Shown here piece after piece: positions 1 through 11,520 of a stretch of 64,000 nucleotides of DNA. Under the pieces are notes generated by a model, which saw only the letters and a program-made list of their open reading frames with translations, made no database searches and was not told the DNA's origin. Origin of the DNA: Anaeramoeba flamelloides (Eukaryota > Metamonada > Anaeramoebidae); the NCBI GenBank assembly GCA_027625915.1, contig JANTQA010000029.1:5704001-5768000 (forward strand). Reading direction: 5' to 3'. The translations under genes and the position numbers were made by a program. Position 1 is the first letter of the stretch. The number at the start of each line of letters is the position of its first letter.

Positions 1-589
1 AAAGCTAATTGCACAATACATTTTGAAAAGTTAAAATTCTGAAAAAATGAGTTTATGTTGAAAATTCATACTTCAAAAAACTCCTTGATGGGTAAAGATT
101 ATTAATTTCTTAAAAACTTTTCCCCTTTAAAGTGTTGTGAAGTTCTTGAAAGATTTGAAAATTGTCTTCAAGTGTTTAAAAGTTTAACCCAAACAAGGCA
201 AAGCTTTGAAAAAGTTTTGTGATTTTTTGTTGTCTAAATATTTGTCTGTATGGCCGAAAGCATATGTTTGTAATTAATTCCATGATTTTTAATATATACT
301 TGTTTCAATACAGTACCTAAATACCACTCAATACTAAATTATTTTCAAATCAATTTTTTTGTGGATCTCCTTATTGCGATGGAAAATTTTCATTTTATGG
401 GTTGAATTAGTTTTGAGTTTTAACTAAGTTTGCAAATTTTTTCTGTATATCGTTTTGTAAAAAAAAAAATCTGACAAGAAAAGAATCTAGGGCACAATTT
501 TTAATTGTTAATATATTCTGAAAAGTATTGTGTTAAATTGCTGAATAATTAAGATTCAAATCCTTTTTATAACTATACAAATTTTTTAT

Positions 590-862
590 GAACTTAGTTA
601 TAAACCTACCCAAATTTCATTAAAGTGGGGTGTCTATAGAATACTTTGGTAATTGTTTGATAGCATATTTAGATCAAATTTTTTTTAAAAAGAATAGAGT
701 TGTATTGAAGTACCTTTGAGTTTGGAAAATGATAATTTCTTTTCTTGTTTTTTGATTGATTGGATGTTGTTTGGAACAAGTAAGATTTAATTGGTCGTCA
801 TTCTACCAGGTGTATAGTTATAATTTTAAAAGTTTGATTCTTATATAAAAGAAATTAATAAA
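590..862 (-). repeat. Dispersed repeat family H, copy 1
   Basis: Read on the minus strand, this block matches about 270 bases at 8565-8830 and a more diverged block at 28420-28640, both on the plus strand. Shared stretches include an ACTTGTTCCAAACA segment, an ATATGCTATCAAACAATTAC segment and a GTATTCTATAGA segment. No coding capacity and no clear terminal repeats were seen. It is probably an old non-autonomous transposable element; the class is unknown. Confidence 0.65.
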
Positions 863-2223
863 CAATTTAAAAACAATTTTCCGAATAATAACAATTAAAA
901 AACTTGTTCAGTGATTTTTTTCGTATCAGGTTTTTTTTTAAATAAAATATTTAAGTTTTTTGATAACATATTAATAATTTTTGTTAAATCTTAGTCTAAA
1001 TGGTCATTTCCTTGATAATATTAGGGGTTTAAAACCCATAGATGATCAAATTAACTTTGGAAATGTTCCAATTTATGCTTCAGATCTATCGATATTCCCG
1101 AAAATATTCCAAAATCAAAAATACTCTAAATTTTTTTTAACACTTAAAAACACTTTTTGAACAACTGTTAAGATATTCTAGTGTCAATACGCTTTGTTTA
1201 ATTGAAAAATTGGAATTTATTGTCAAATATTTTTTTTTATTTTAAAACATCAAAATTCAAAAAAAAATTTATTTTGAAGAAGAATGTCAAACCATTTTGT
1301 GTGAAAGGAATTGGTATCTTAGATTTCTACAATATTTATGGGCATTGTTAACTTGTATGACCAAAAGGGAGTAAATATTTTTCCAAACATTATTTCTAAT
1401 AATATATCAGTACTCATAATTTTGTAATCTTTGTGAAATCCAAAAATCACCAGTTGTATCTAATCGTTTGTATAAGTACCATTCACCACATAAGGTTACC
1501 CGAGCCAAACTTTATTTAATCCCTATTCCAGAAGATAAATGGTTTTAATATAACCCAACACAGCCCACCAAGTCTACCAAGTCCAGAAATAACTCAAAAA
1601 TGTACATAAACCTATCCAAACAAGTTCTAACATTTCTAAATATAGCCAAAAAAAAAAAAAAAAACTATCGAGAGGGCATAAGTGAGAAAATTCAAATAAA
1701 AAACATTTTATCTTGAGGTGAATTTCTATTTTCACCATAACCATTTATCTTTGAACACTACGGTTTCTTAAAAGTTCTTCAAAAAGTTTGTTTTAGGTGG
1801 TTGAAAATTTTTCACATATTTTTGATTTTAGTAGATTTTAGTGATTATTTCACAAGCCCTTTTGTTATCATTTTTTTTTTTTTTCGATAAATTGAATAAC
1901 TTTTTTATCAAATATTTTGTTACACTATATACCAGAAATTCCCTGAAAATTAAAGGAGAAAAAGTAGTTTGATTGGAAATCAAAATGATATTTGACAGTC
2001 TGTTAAAGAGATATTTTTGTTAAATTTATATTTAATTATTAAAATAAACTATAATGCAAAAAATATAGCTCATTTGAAATAATAATTTGAAATAATAATT
2101 TGAAATAATAATAATAATCTTTAGTAGTCAATAACTTCTGTATATTAACTAAAATTAATATTTTACTTTCTAAAATTTCAATAACCTTAACTTTCAGATA
2201 TTTTAAAAATTATAAACAAAACC

Positions 2224-2782
2224 TTATGGTTTCCAATCCCTGAAATTTGAAAAAAGATTATCTTGGGTCGTTTGTTACCACTTGTTAATTTGGTTCTTAG
2301 CTGATCGATCTTGTACTAGGTATGGATTGTAATAGTGCTTCAAAATGGCAATTTTTGACAATTTATTTTTTTTATTTTAGAAATCCGAATTGAAGAGTGT
2401 AAGATTAATTAGCTGGAACTTAAGTTATAAAAAAATGTGGTTTGTAGGTTGTGGATTGAAATTTTTAATAAAATTTGGTTTTATTTAGAGCTTTTAAAAA
2501 AATTGTTTTTTCGTTAGTTAATTGACAAAAAAGTAAATCAAGATTCTCTTCTACAACCCAAAATTCAAAAGTTATTCTTGAACACCAATCAATCTATTAA
2601 TCTTACACTCTTCAATTCGGATTTCGAAAATAAAAAAAATAAATTGTCAAAAAATTACCATTTTGAACCACTATTAAAATCCATACAAAGTACAAGATCG
2701 ATCAGCAAAGAACCAAATTAACAAGTGGTAACAAACGACACAAGATAATCTTTTTTCAAATTTCAGGGATTGGAAACCTTAA
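2224..2782. mobile_element. Foldback (long-TIR) element D, copy 1
   Basis: The two ends are long imperfect inverted repeats of roughly 210 bases (about 2224-2440 against 2570-2782) around a roughly 130-base spacer. Outer ends read TTATGGTTTCCAATCCC on the left and, reverse-complemented, TTAAGGTTTCCAATCCC on the right. Arms share the AATCCGAATTGAAGAG and GATCGATC segments. No transposase is encoded. The structure fits a foldback MITE. A degraded relative lies just upstream of the Ras gene at 46300-47051. Confidence 0.75.
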
Positions 2783-3539
2783 TTGGGTTAAATATCTGTT
2801 TGGAATAAGCATTTTGTTTTTTTTTTTATTAAATTTTTATGAAAATCTGTTAATACGAAGATTTTTACCGGTTCTTTATAGTTTTTCTCCAAAATTATCT
2901 ATTTTAATTTTCATAAAGTTAATTTGTATTTTAAAATATCTTTTTTTTAACTTTCATTCTAAACAAAAAAAGAAATAAAAAGCAAATAAAATATAAACAA
3001 CAAGTTGATTAATTCATGAAAAGAAAAAAAAAGTAAGAATAATAAAAGTTGGAGGAAATTAGACAAAATATTTTTCTCTTAAAATTGGAAATTTTAATCA
3101 CAGATTCTGGAATTTTTATATGTAATCGATAATCTTTCAATATGGGTTTTTGCTCAACCTGTGAATTATGGGAACAGGCCGTCGAGTGCCGTCGAGTACA
3201 TAAAGTTTATTAATAACTATTAAAAAAAATAAATTATTACAGAAATATGTGTATTATTCAAGACAAAAGTAAAAATAACTAATTTCTAAAATATTTTTAT
3301 TCAAAAAATCAAAGTTGTAATTCAAAATATATTATTAATTTATTTTTTTTTTTTTTTTTTTTTTTTGAATGGAAAATGTATAGTATGATGTATTCCATTT
3401 ATAGACCTTATCAGTCTTTAGAAATCAGAAAATTCTTCTAATTTCTACAATAAAAATAAAAATAATTAAAAAAAAATACTTTTTTTTTTTTCATATTTTT
3501 TAAACAGAGAAATGAATGGGTGCTAATTCAAATTGGAAT

Positions 3540-4581
3540 TTAAATGTTTGACTCAATTTCTGTTTTTAAATCTTCAATTTTTTGGTTAAGAGGGGAGCCT
3601 TCTTGCTTTACGATAACACAGGCAATAATTGGTCTGGAAATTTTGCAGGACTCACCCAAAATTTTTGATGAAGGAATGAAAACATAAGGTACGTTTTTGT
3701 CTTCACAAATAATTGGGAAATGTAAAACGATCTCGAGTGGATCAGCATCTGCAGTGATAATAACTAATTCGGCTTTTCCTCTATTGACAAATTTGGTTGC
3801 TTCGTTTGCACCTTAAGGTTTGGATAAAAGGTAGGTTAGGATAAATAATAATAAAATAAAAAAAAAAAAAAAAAATAGATTGGAATTAAAACAATTAAAA
3901 ATAAATAAAAGACTTCACAAGATAATTGGTTTTGTAATTTACCAAGTGAAAATTAAAAAAAAACTAAAAAAATAAAGTAAATGTATACCTTTTCGAAGTT
4001 GCTTATATTCGACGGCTTCTTTACAGAGATCAAGTATTTTGATTAAAAGTTGTTTTTCAGCAAATGGCATGATTCTCTTATCTCTCTTGTTTTTTTTATC
4101 TTTTTTCTTTTTCTTTTCTTTTTTGTCTTTTTTCTTTTTCTTTTTCTTGTCCTTCTTCTTTTCCTTTTTTTCTTCTTCTTCCTTTTCGATTTTTTCTTCT
4201 TCCATTTTTTCTTTCTTTGGTGTTTTTTTGGATTTCTTTTTTTTATCTTTTTTTTTTTTTTTTTTTGTCTTTTTTCTTTTTCTTTGGTGTTTTTTTTTTT
4301 ACTTCTTCTTCCTCTTCTTGTATTTTTTCTTCTTCCATTTTTTCTTTCTTTGGTGTTTTTTTGGATTTCTTTTTTTTATCTTTTTTCGATTTTTTCTTTT
4401 TCTTTTTTTTTTTTTTTGATGATTTTGGTGTTGAAGGTTTACTTTTAATTTTTTCTTTTTTCTCTTCTTCCATTTGGACTTTCTTTAATTCTTCTTGTTT
4501 CTTTTTTTCTTTCTTGTCTTTTTTTTTAGATTTCTTTTTTTTGTCTTTTTTGTTTTTTTTAATTTTTTTTGTTTCACTCAT
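3540..4581 (-). CDS. SNU13: SNU13/15.5K-like L7Ae K-turn RNA-binding protein with Lys/Glu-rich N-terminal extension
   Basis: SNU13 binds kink-turns in U4 snRNA and box C/D snoRNAs in the nucleus. Two exons are seen: 4581-3989 and 3811-3540, with a 177-base intron (donor GTATAC, acceptor TTAAG; phase 1 on both sides). The L7Ae core runs from FAEKQLL across the junction through KQLRKGANEATKFVNRG, ADADPLEI, CEDKNVPYVFIPS and SRPIIACV, which matches SNU13 better than NHP2. The start is the ATG opening MSETKK. Family members are about 126 residues; here about 170 Lys/Glu-rich residues precede the core, including a tandem duplication. The reading frame is broken in the extension by an A19 tract (minus strand, 4248-4266): 18 A would restore one frame of about 287 residues. 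I infer an assembly error or slippage. NHP2 or a ribosomal L7Ae paralogue is less likely. Confidence 0.88.
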
Positions 4582-5924
4582 TAAAGGTTACGTAATTTTT
4601 AAATAAAGTTGAAAAAATGTTTATTGAGATTCTCTTTTTTGTCAAACTTGTTTATCTAATTGTGATAAAATCAAAGAAAATGAAATCGGGACATCAAATA
4701 TTGCATTATTAATTTTATTTTGTGGATTAATTCGTAATACTAATTTAAAAAAGTCAAAACATTTTGCTTTTGGTTTTTTGAAAATTTAAGCAGTTTTTAA
4801 ATATTTGGTAATGACTGTTTCAGTTTTATTAAGATTTAATTCTCAGTGGCTTTTTTAAATCTGTGAAATTAGTAATTGATTGGACAATCTATTATCAATA
4901 TTTGAAAAAAAGGTTTTTTGATTTGTTATTTACAGACAATTTTTACAAGTTATATTTTGTTAAAAAGAGAAAGGTGTAGAGTAAAATAGAAAAGAAACTG
5001 ATTATAGGATTGATCGAAGTGACTAATTTTGATCACTCCACATCTCGATAGAACAATTTTATAATTCCATTCTAGCTGAAAAAAAGGGACGAGTGCTAAA
5101 TTTGATTTTGTTATTATTGAAAGTAAATCAGACTAGAGGTGTTCTGGATCAAATTGGTTTAAAAAAAATATGGAAAATATTATTGAATAAGAAATTAATT
5201 CAATATTTCAGAATAACAACAATTAAAAATTTTTCTTAATGTAAAGTTGTTTTATTTTTACTTGTGCCAAAACTAAAAATAGAAACCCGAAATAAAGGTA
5301 TTCCTGGACATCCAAATAATTATTGAATTTCAAGAATAAACTCAATAATTAATACGACAAATACTCAAAGTGTGAATATTTTTGTTTCCTTTTTTCAAAA
5401 CCTAATTGTAACTGCAATATATTTCCAAAATTAATCAAATAATTGGTAAAAAGAATATCTTGGTTAAGGACTAAGTTCCCACACTTGGAAATTTAGAGTA
5501 ATTTGTGTTATTTAACTTTGACTTCTCAAAAAGTATTTTCATTCTGAAGAAATTGTACAAAAAAAAAACCATTTTCTATCATCTTTAACATTTCGTCAAA
5601 GACTTTTTTTCACTCTTTTTTGATGAAAAGAAAATTAATAATAACAAAAAAATAAATGCCAAAAATGAGCTTTTGGGGATTTTCTAATGCAAGCCCATAA
5701 TTTAAGAGTATTTCAAACTTGTAAAACAGAACTACAAATATTTAGAAAATCTTAGGAAATTGATGTGAATTACCTGTGTTTAAACGGTTTAAATGTTTTT
5801 AGAAGAAAAAAAATTATTTTGGACAATTTCAAACTATAAATCTTTTATTCTCATTTTTGTAGATTTTGTTTTATTTTTTTGATAAAATTTAATACATCAT
5901 TCATTTGAAAAAAATTATTTTTAT

Positions 5925-5990
5925 TCCAAGATCTATAGTCACTTGGTACAAAAGTGCTATTCCAATAATATTGGAACAGTGGATGAATTT
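5925..5990 (+). repeat. Dispersed short repeat with CACTTGGTA core
   Basis: About 60 bases here (GATCTATAGTCACTTGGTA and following) recur with divergence at about 15123-15185 (CACCCGGTAAAAAC) and 37643-37705 (CACTTGGTAAAAAC). In two of the three copies the block is followed by GTCATTGAAA- or GCCATTGAAA-type sequence. It may be one end of an old transposable element; no full-length copy was recognised. Confidence 0.45.
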
Positions 5991-7032
5991 ATTGAAATAA
6001 TTATTTTTATTCATATTAGGTTTTTAATTTGAATCTTCAATTGGAAATCAAAATGAACATACTTGATTGTCAAAATGATTGGCATAAGGATTAGAGTTTT
6101 TCAATTTTTAAGAAAATCTTATGGCTTATTAGTTTTATTTCATAATGACGTCAACTTTTTGATGATAATTTAATTTTCTACTTTTTTTTTATTTTTGTTC
6201 ATAAAAGGTCAATTCTAATGAATAATTGATATTTAAAAATCATGTTGGCAGCTTTTGAAATCAAAAAAGTTTAGAAATATTTTATTATATAATTTATTTG
6301 ATTAAAAATTCATTTTAATTTTTTTAAAGAAAAAATATTAAATGAAAACAATTACTAAAATAAAAATTGTAAATGAGAAAAATACCATTACATAATAAAA
6401 AAATTCAAGCAGAATTATTGGCAAATATCTAGAAACAAACAAAAGTTTTACCAACTATTTTAAAATATTTTTTTTATAAAATTGTTTCTAATTTGTTAAA
6501 GTTTATTTTCAAAGATAAGTAATTAAATATAAACATAAATATAAAATATTTTGAGAAAGTATCCAAATAACTGATCTTTATAAAAAGAATCTTTCAAATT
6601 CTAATTTTTTAATAATAATAATAGTCTCAAAACAAAATATTATTATTTTTTCAAAATTATTTTTACTCAAAAATATATGAATGTAATAACATATTTATTT
6701 AAAAAGCTAATGAAAAATTATAATCCTCTCTTTTTATCTATCACTACTTATTTTTTTTTATTTTCTTTAGCAAAAATTGTGATTTTTTGAAAAAATGAAT
6801 GAAAATTAAAACTAAATTGATGAAAAATGTAGAAAAGATCAAAATAAACATCAAATCACCTTTCATTAGAATTTTCATTATATTATAAATTAAGATGTGA
6901 TTAATCAAAATAAATAAACAATGATAGAATCTAAATTAAATATCAAATCATAAAAAATAATAATAATAAGAACCCAAAAAATATTAAAATTGTTAATAAT
7001 TAATTTTATTAAATAAAGAATCACTGTATTGT

Positions 7033-7036
<4 letters not shown>

Positions 7037-7078
<42 letters not shown>
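7037..7078. repeat. (AT)21 microsatellite
   Basis: A perfect 42-base alternating A/T run lies 125 bases beyond the stop codon of the AOAH gene. Similar shorter AT tracts occur at 15650-15676, 17340-17357, 35580-35606 and 57290-57310. Confidence 0.95.
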
Positions 7079-7083
<5 letters not shown>

Positions 7084-7202
7084 TGTTTTAATATTATACC
7101 ATATTTTGTGTTTTCACTAGTATTTAGTATATTATTGAATATATCCACTAGATGGTTATCCAAATAAAATATATTCTATATATAAATATACTATAAAGTG
7201 GA

Positions 7203-10200
7203 TTAAAATCCTCCTTGATCACCAAATATTTTTTCAATTTCTTCATTATAAGGGTTTTCAGGTGGAAGAAAACCAGGGTATTCATTGTTTAAATTTTCCC
7301 AGAGGTATTTTGCAAGATAGTATTGACCCGTTTGCTATAATTATAAAAGAATTATTTAAAGTAGTAATGTAATATTTATATTAAAAATTTTTTATTAGTG
7401 AATATTATAAAATAAAATTATTAAAAATATTGAACATAAAAAAACAAAAATATTTTCAAAAAAGAGATTCGTACTGAAGGGTGAAAGCCATCTACTGCTT
7501 CAAGTGCTTGTGCAAAATCCCAACCATTTTTCGTAAATACCTCTCTCATTTGTATAAGAGGAAATGGAAGATATGCGATTTCGTAGTTTGTTGGTTTATA
7601 ATCTTTCATTATTTCAATATAGACATCATTCAATATTTGTGCGTGTTTGTCGGCTGCATTTCTATTTGTATTGTTTGTTGTCAGCCATATATCACAAGGT
7701 GATGCGCCAACACAGATTAGGTATTCATAAAGCTGAGCATATGTAATACCATGACCAATTGGATGGATATGATCATGAAGTGTATCATATAAGATAGATC
7801 CCATAACAAAACCAACAGTGAGCACCTTTGAACCTGGTGCTAGTGTATCGTCTAATTGATCTAAAAATGCAATAACATTTTTTCTGAAATCTTCTGGTGT
7901 GATAAAATCATCAACATTTTTAGCAGCACAAATATCATTTCCAACGATTTCTAATAAGGTTAATGTTGGATATGCCTGTTTTTGTTCGCCTTTATTCACG
8001 GTTGTTTCAAGTAACTTATAAATGTGTTTGGACTCCATCCCATTGACAGCCAAATTTTGATAATTTCGATGATTACATCGATTTCTTTTCCACATTTCAA
8101 GATATAATGAATTCACTGGACCTATATTGGATTTGGAAATATAAACAAAAATTTAATAATTAATAAGAAAAAATATATAAAGTTAGACAAATTTTAATAT
8201 TGTAAGATTGTGATGAGAGCTTAAAGTGGAAATTTTTTCTTTCGAAAATTTAAACAAATAGCTAACTTTTTCCCAATATTTAGATATAGTGATTAAAAAA
8301 AAAATTATTTTTGTTTGTTTTGCCAAAAATATAATTAAGTCCTTTTTTAAACAATAAAATAGAGTATGGTTACCCCACAATCGTTATTAAGAATAGTTCT
8401 TTCAAATAAAAAAGATAAAATAAATAATATGTGAGATTACAATATTATTGGAATAGTGTTTATTTTGATAATTAATAGATTTTTTTTTTATTTTATTTTA
8501 TTTTTTATTCAAAAGAAATGAAAATTGTTTTTTATTCATTTGTAACTTTTAAAATTATAACCCACCCACTTAATAGAATGATTATTAATGGAATCTTACT
8601 TGTTCCAAACAGCATTCAACTAATCAACAAAAAATAATAAAAATTATCATTTTCCAAATTCAAAGAAACCTCAATACAAATCTATTTTTTTTTTCAAAAG
8701 AAGTTGATCTAAATATGCTATCAAACAATTACTTGAGTATTCTATAGAAACCTTGCTTTAATGAACTTTAGCTGGGTTTATTACTAGGTTCATAAAAAAA
8801 TTGGTTATTTATAAAAAGGCATTTGATTGGAAATATTTGCAATTTACATAAAAATTTTTCTAATATTTACAATATAAAAATCCCGTCAGGGATTTTTTTC
8901 ACTACAATTAACTATTTTTTTTTTTATTATTGTTTTAATTTAAAAATACTAGTATTATACTTATACGAGAACTTTATAAAATAATCTATTGTTTTTTTTC
9001 TCCAAAGTAAATAACAAATATTAAGGTTGATTTTCCAATTTGTATGTAACAGTGGCCTACAAGTTTTTTTTCAAAAAGCGTGGCCAAATATTATTTTAAA
9101 ATAACTATTCTGGAAAAAAATTGTCAAATCGAATTGTATTTTAAAATAGTGGTAAAAAGGAAAAATTTTTCAAATAAAATCAGACTTATCTTTCACTGCC
9201 CAATAAATATATTAGAAAAGGAAATTACTCGAATTTGAATTAATACCAATTACAGGACTCTCAAAGCCATTTTTGTCTGAAGAGAAAAAATCATATCAAC
9301 AAAAAATCCATAAAAAAATCAATTTTACTTTTCTTTACAATTAAATCTCAAATGAAGAAAATCGAAACAGTTTTAACTTTTGGTTCAATTTTAACTTTGA
9401 ATTTCATTTTAATTCGAGCAATCAATCAAATTTTTGGATTTTTTATTTGTTTTGAAATGAACAAAAAAATCATTACAAAATATATTTGAAAGATTGAACT
9501 TTTAATACTCTTTTACAATTAAAATCAATTTGACAATTTTTTTACTAAATTTTAATTCTTAAAAGGGTACCATTTGAAGGATTTCATTTATTTTACCGAC
9601 ACTTTTCAAAAGTTTTTTATCCCCATTTCTTAGTAGGAGCGTCTTCCAAAGATCAATTCAACCAAATTATAAATATTGATATAATAATTACACAGATTAT
9701 TTCGATCAAAGATTTCTCAATAACAATCAAAGTTTTCTTAAATAACAATCAAAAGAAAATCAAAAACTTTAAAGTAGATTACAAACCTGTGATAACTTCG
9801 CTTGATGATAAATCAAACCCGGTCCCGTATGATTTATGAGGCCAGTCTGCTTCCATTTCAATAAGACTCATTACAGTTCTTTTCAGAACACCGTCTAAAA
9901 TTTTCTGTGAATCAAAATATTCGGGAGGAATATGGAAATGTGCACCTACAGAGTCGCCCAAAACCATGACACCCATGGGTTGGCTGTCTTTACAAAATTT
10001 GTCTTCATAGCTCACACCATCGCTGTCTCTTCCAGAGATGCCATTACAATTGGAATCATAGTCGATATCCCCATTGAGAGGCACAGTTCCTGGTTTGATC
10101 CCAGATACAACATCGTTACAGTCCTTGCCCCTCCAGTTACTTCCCCTCAGTGTTTTGTATGTCACAAAGTGATCGTTATCGAGATCAACAATCGGGACAT

Positions 10201-10354
10201 GTTCTTTTGCGATTTTATCAATTTCTTCTTTGATCAATTCCCAGATTGATTTTGTTAATTTTGGATCTTTTTCTGCACGTTTGGTTGTATATTTGTTTTC
10301 TATATTAGTATGTGGAGTGTGTTTAAAAGGAAATGTAAATCTACATGAATAATG

Positions 10355-10385
<31 letters not shown>

Positions 10386-11030
10386 CAATTTTCAAGATGT
10401 AAAAAAAACATCATATACAATTGCTTAAAGTACCATTTTTTTCCTAAAGTTTTCAATTCAATTCATTTCAAAGGACCAAACAAAAATAGTAAAAATTGAC
10501 TTGAAAACAGATTTGTTGGTGAAAAAAATTGAAAATGATTCAAAAATTCAAAAAAATGATTGTGGGTATTTCCAAAAGTAAATTTTGTCAAACAAGTTCT
10601 TAAAATGGTTAAATGGTTACTGACAAGATCTAAAAGAATTAAAAATTGTTCCAAAAATCAAAAACAAACCTTTTTTATCTAATTGAGGACCGAAATGACT
10701 TTGATCGCCTTTGGGGTATAATCTACATTGTGGTTGCTTACAAAGACCAAGCTTTTGTGCAACAGAATCGGGATTATCTTCTTCCATAAAATACTGAATT
10801 ACATCGCCTGCATAGTGGTTGACCGTTTTGAGACATACCTCATATAGTTCTGCTGGTAAATAGTCACATAATTTATCAAAGACATCCTCAATTGAAATCA
10901 TCTCAACATCTGCGATATCACGAATTATACCAAGCGCTAGAGTTGCTTCTAAGCACTTGTCGCTCGCGGTTGCTTGTTTGTAAGAGATTGAAAAGATAAT
11001 CAGAATGAGAAACAGAAACCCAAATTTCAT
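7203..11030 (-). CDS. AOAH: Acyloxyacyl hydrolase (saposin B + GDSL lipase), four exons
   Basis: AOAH removes the secondary acyl chains from lipid A of bacterial LPS, in lysosomes or after secretion. Exons: 11030-10670, 10299-9787, 8121-7475 and 7334-7203. The phases match at every junction (donors GTTTGT, GTTTGT, GTACGA; acceptors ATATAG, ATATAG, TTATAG), giving 550 residues against about 575 in human AOAH. Residues 1-22 are a signal peptide. Residues 24-105 form a saposin B domain with Cys 26, 55, 66, 97 and 102. A Ca-binding-type DLDNDHF/DYDSNCNG region follows, then the GDSL block LGDSVGAHFHI with Ser237, block III GNDIC, and DGFHP with Asp502 and His505. The C-terminus IFGDQGGF closely mirrors the end of animal AOAH. 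All catalytic positions are intact. Intron 2 (1665 bases) carries dispersed repeat H. Identification is very strong; substrate specificity is inferred from the family. Confidence 0.96.
8565..8830 (+). repeat. Dispersed repeat family H, copy 2 (inside AOAH intron 2)
   Basis: This is the opposite-orientation counterpart of 590-862 and is related to 28420-28640. It sits within intron 2 of the hydrolase gene and explains part of that intron's unusual length (1665 bases against 370 and 140 for the other two). Confidence 0.65.
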
Positions 11031-11299
11031 TTTTAAAATTATTTTTTGGATATGTGAGACAAAATTTTTTAAAAAAAAATAATTTTAAATTGAGCAAAAT
11101 TAATTTTTATCAGATCCAAAATCGGAAATTAAGCACGCCAAGCAATTAAAACAAATACCGTTGATTTTTCGAACAATAAAAAGCGATTTAGTTCAAAATA
11201 ATTTTAATTTTTCGCTTATTGGTTTGGAATAAAAAAAACAGAATTTGTTCTTCAGAATGAAAAAAATAAAGAATTTTATTCTTTTTTAGTAATTAGTTG

Positions 11300-11520
11300 A
11301 TGAGCTATTATTGTTGTTACGAATAAGAGTCGAAAGTGGTTTGTCGGTTAGTTACAAAATGAATACTATTTTCCTCTACTGAAGAGATTTATATCTCGAA
11401 TCGTGAAGGAAAGAACATTACCACAGTTAATGGAAGTCTAATGTTCACTTCTTTATTATTGATCTTGATTTCGGTGTCTGAGAATTTTACCAAAATACAA
11501 TTACCTGATAATTAATGGAA
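11300..11520. other. Coding-like patch, possible gene relic or unplaced exon
   Basis: About 200 bases have higher complexity and GC than the flanks and stay open on both strands. The plus strand can read SNREGKNITTVNGSLMF followed by a hydrophobic run and a stop; the minus strand can read KFSDTEIKINNKEVNIRLP. No start or convincing splice sites define a gene, and I do not recognise either translation. It may be a decayed gene. Confidence 0.2.

Larger units (their letters stand above)
1..3539. other. Gene-poor AT-rich intergenic region
   Basis: No open reading frame or spliced gene with recognisable protein similarity was found here. It holds a foldback element (2224-2782), a copy of a dispersed repeat (about 590-862), many A or T homopolymers, and a short patch at about 1486-1640 whose plus strand is noticeably C-rich and G-poor compared with its surroundings. 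One 17-codon open stretch in that patch is too short to call a gene. Confidence 0.6.
4582..7202. other. Intergenic region between SNU13-like and AOAH genes
   Basis: This is the 5' flank of the SNU13-like gene and the 3' flank of the hydrolase gene; both are on the minus strand. It is AT-rich with no supported ORF. It contains a dispersed repeat at about 5925-6260 that recurs near 15120-15290, 16570-16740 and 37640-38140, and an (AT)21 microsatellite at 7037-7078. Confidence 0.6.

Noticed and set aside
1486-1640. C-rich patch with a 17-codon open end (VTRAKLYLIPIPEDKWF) as a last exon
   Set aside because: Too short, no partner exon and no family; kept only as a compositional note.
3540-3811. 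Calling the L7Ae protein NHP2 or a ribosomal L7Ae paralogue
   Set aside because: KQLRKGANEATK, ADADPLEI and CEDKNVPYVF are the SNU13-type versions of these motifs.
4039-4606. Plus-strand frames of 126-132 codons made almost only of Phe, Leu and Ser
   Set aside because: They are the antisense of the Lys/Glu-rich coding exon of the SNU13-like gene; the minus strand has the real protein with a conserved L7Ae domain.
7481-7746. Plus-strand frames over AOAH exon 3
   Set aside because: Antisense shadows of a well-supported exon with catalytic motifs on the minus strand.
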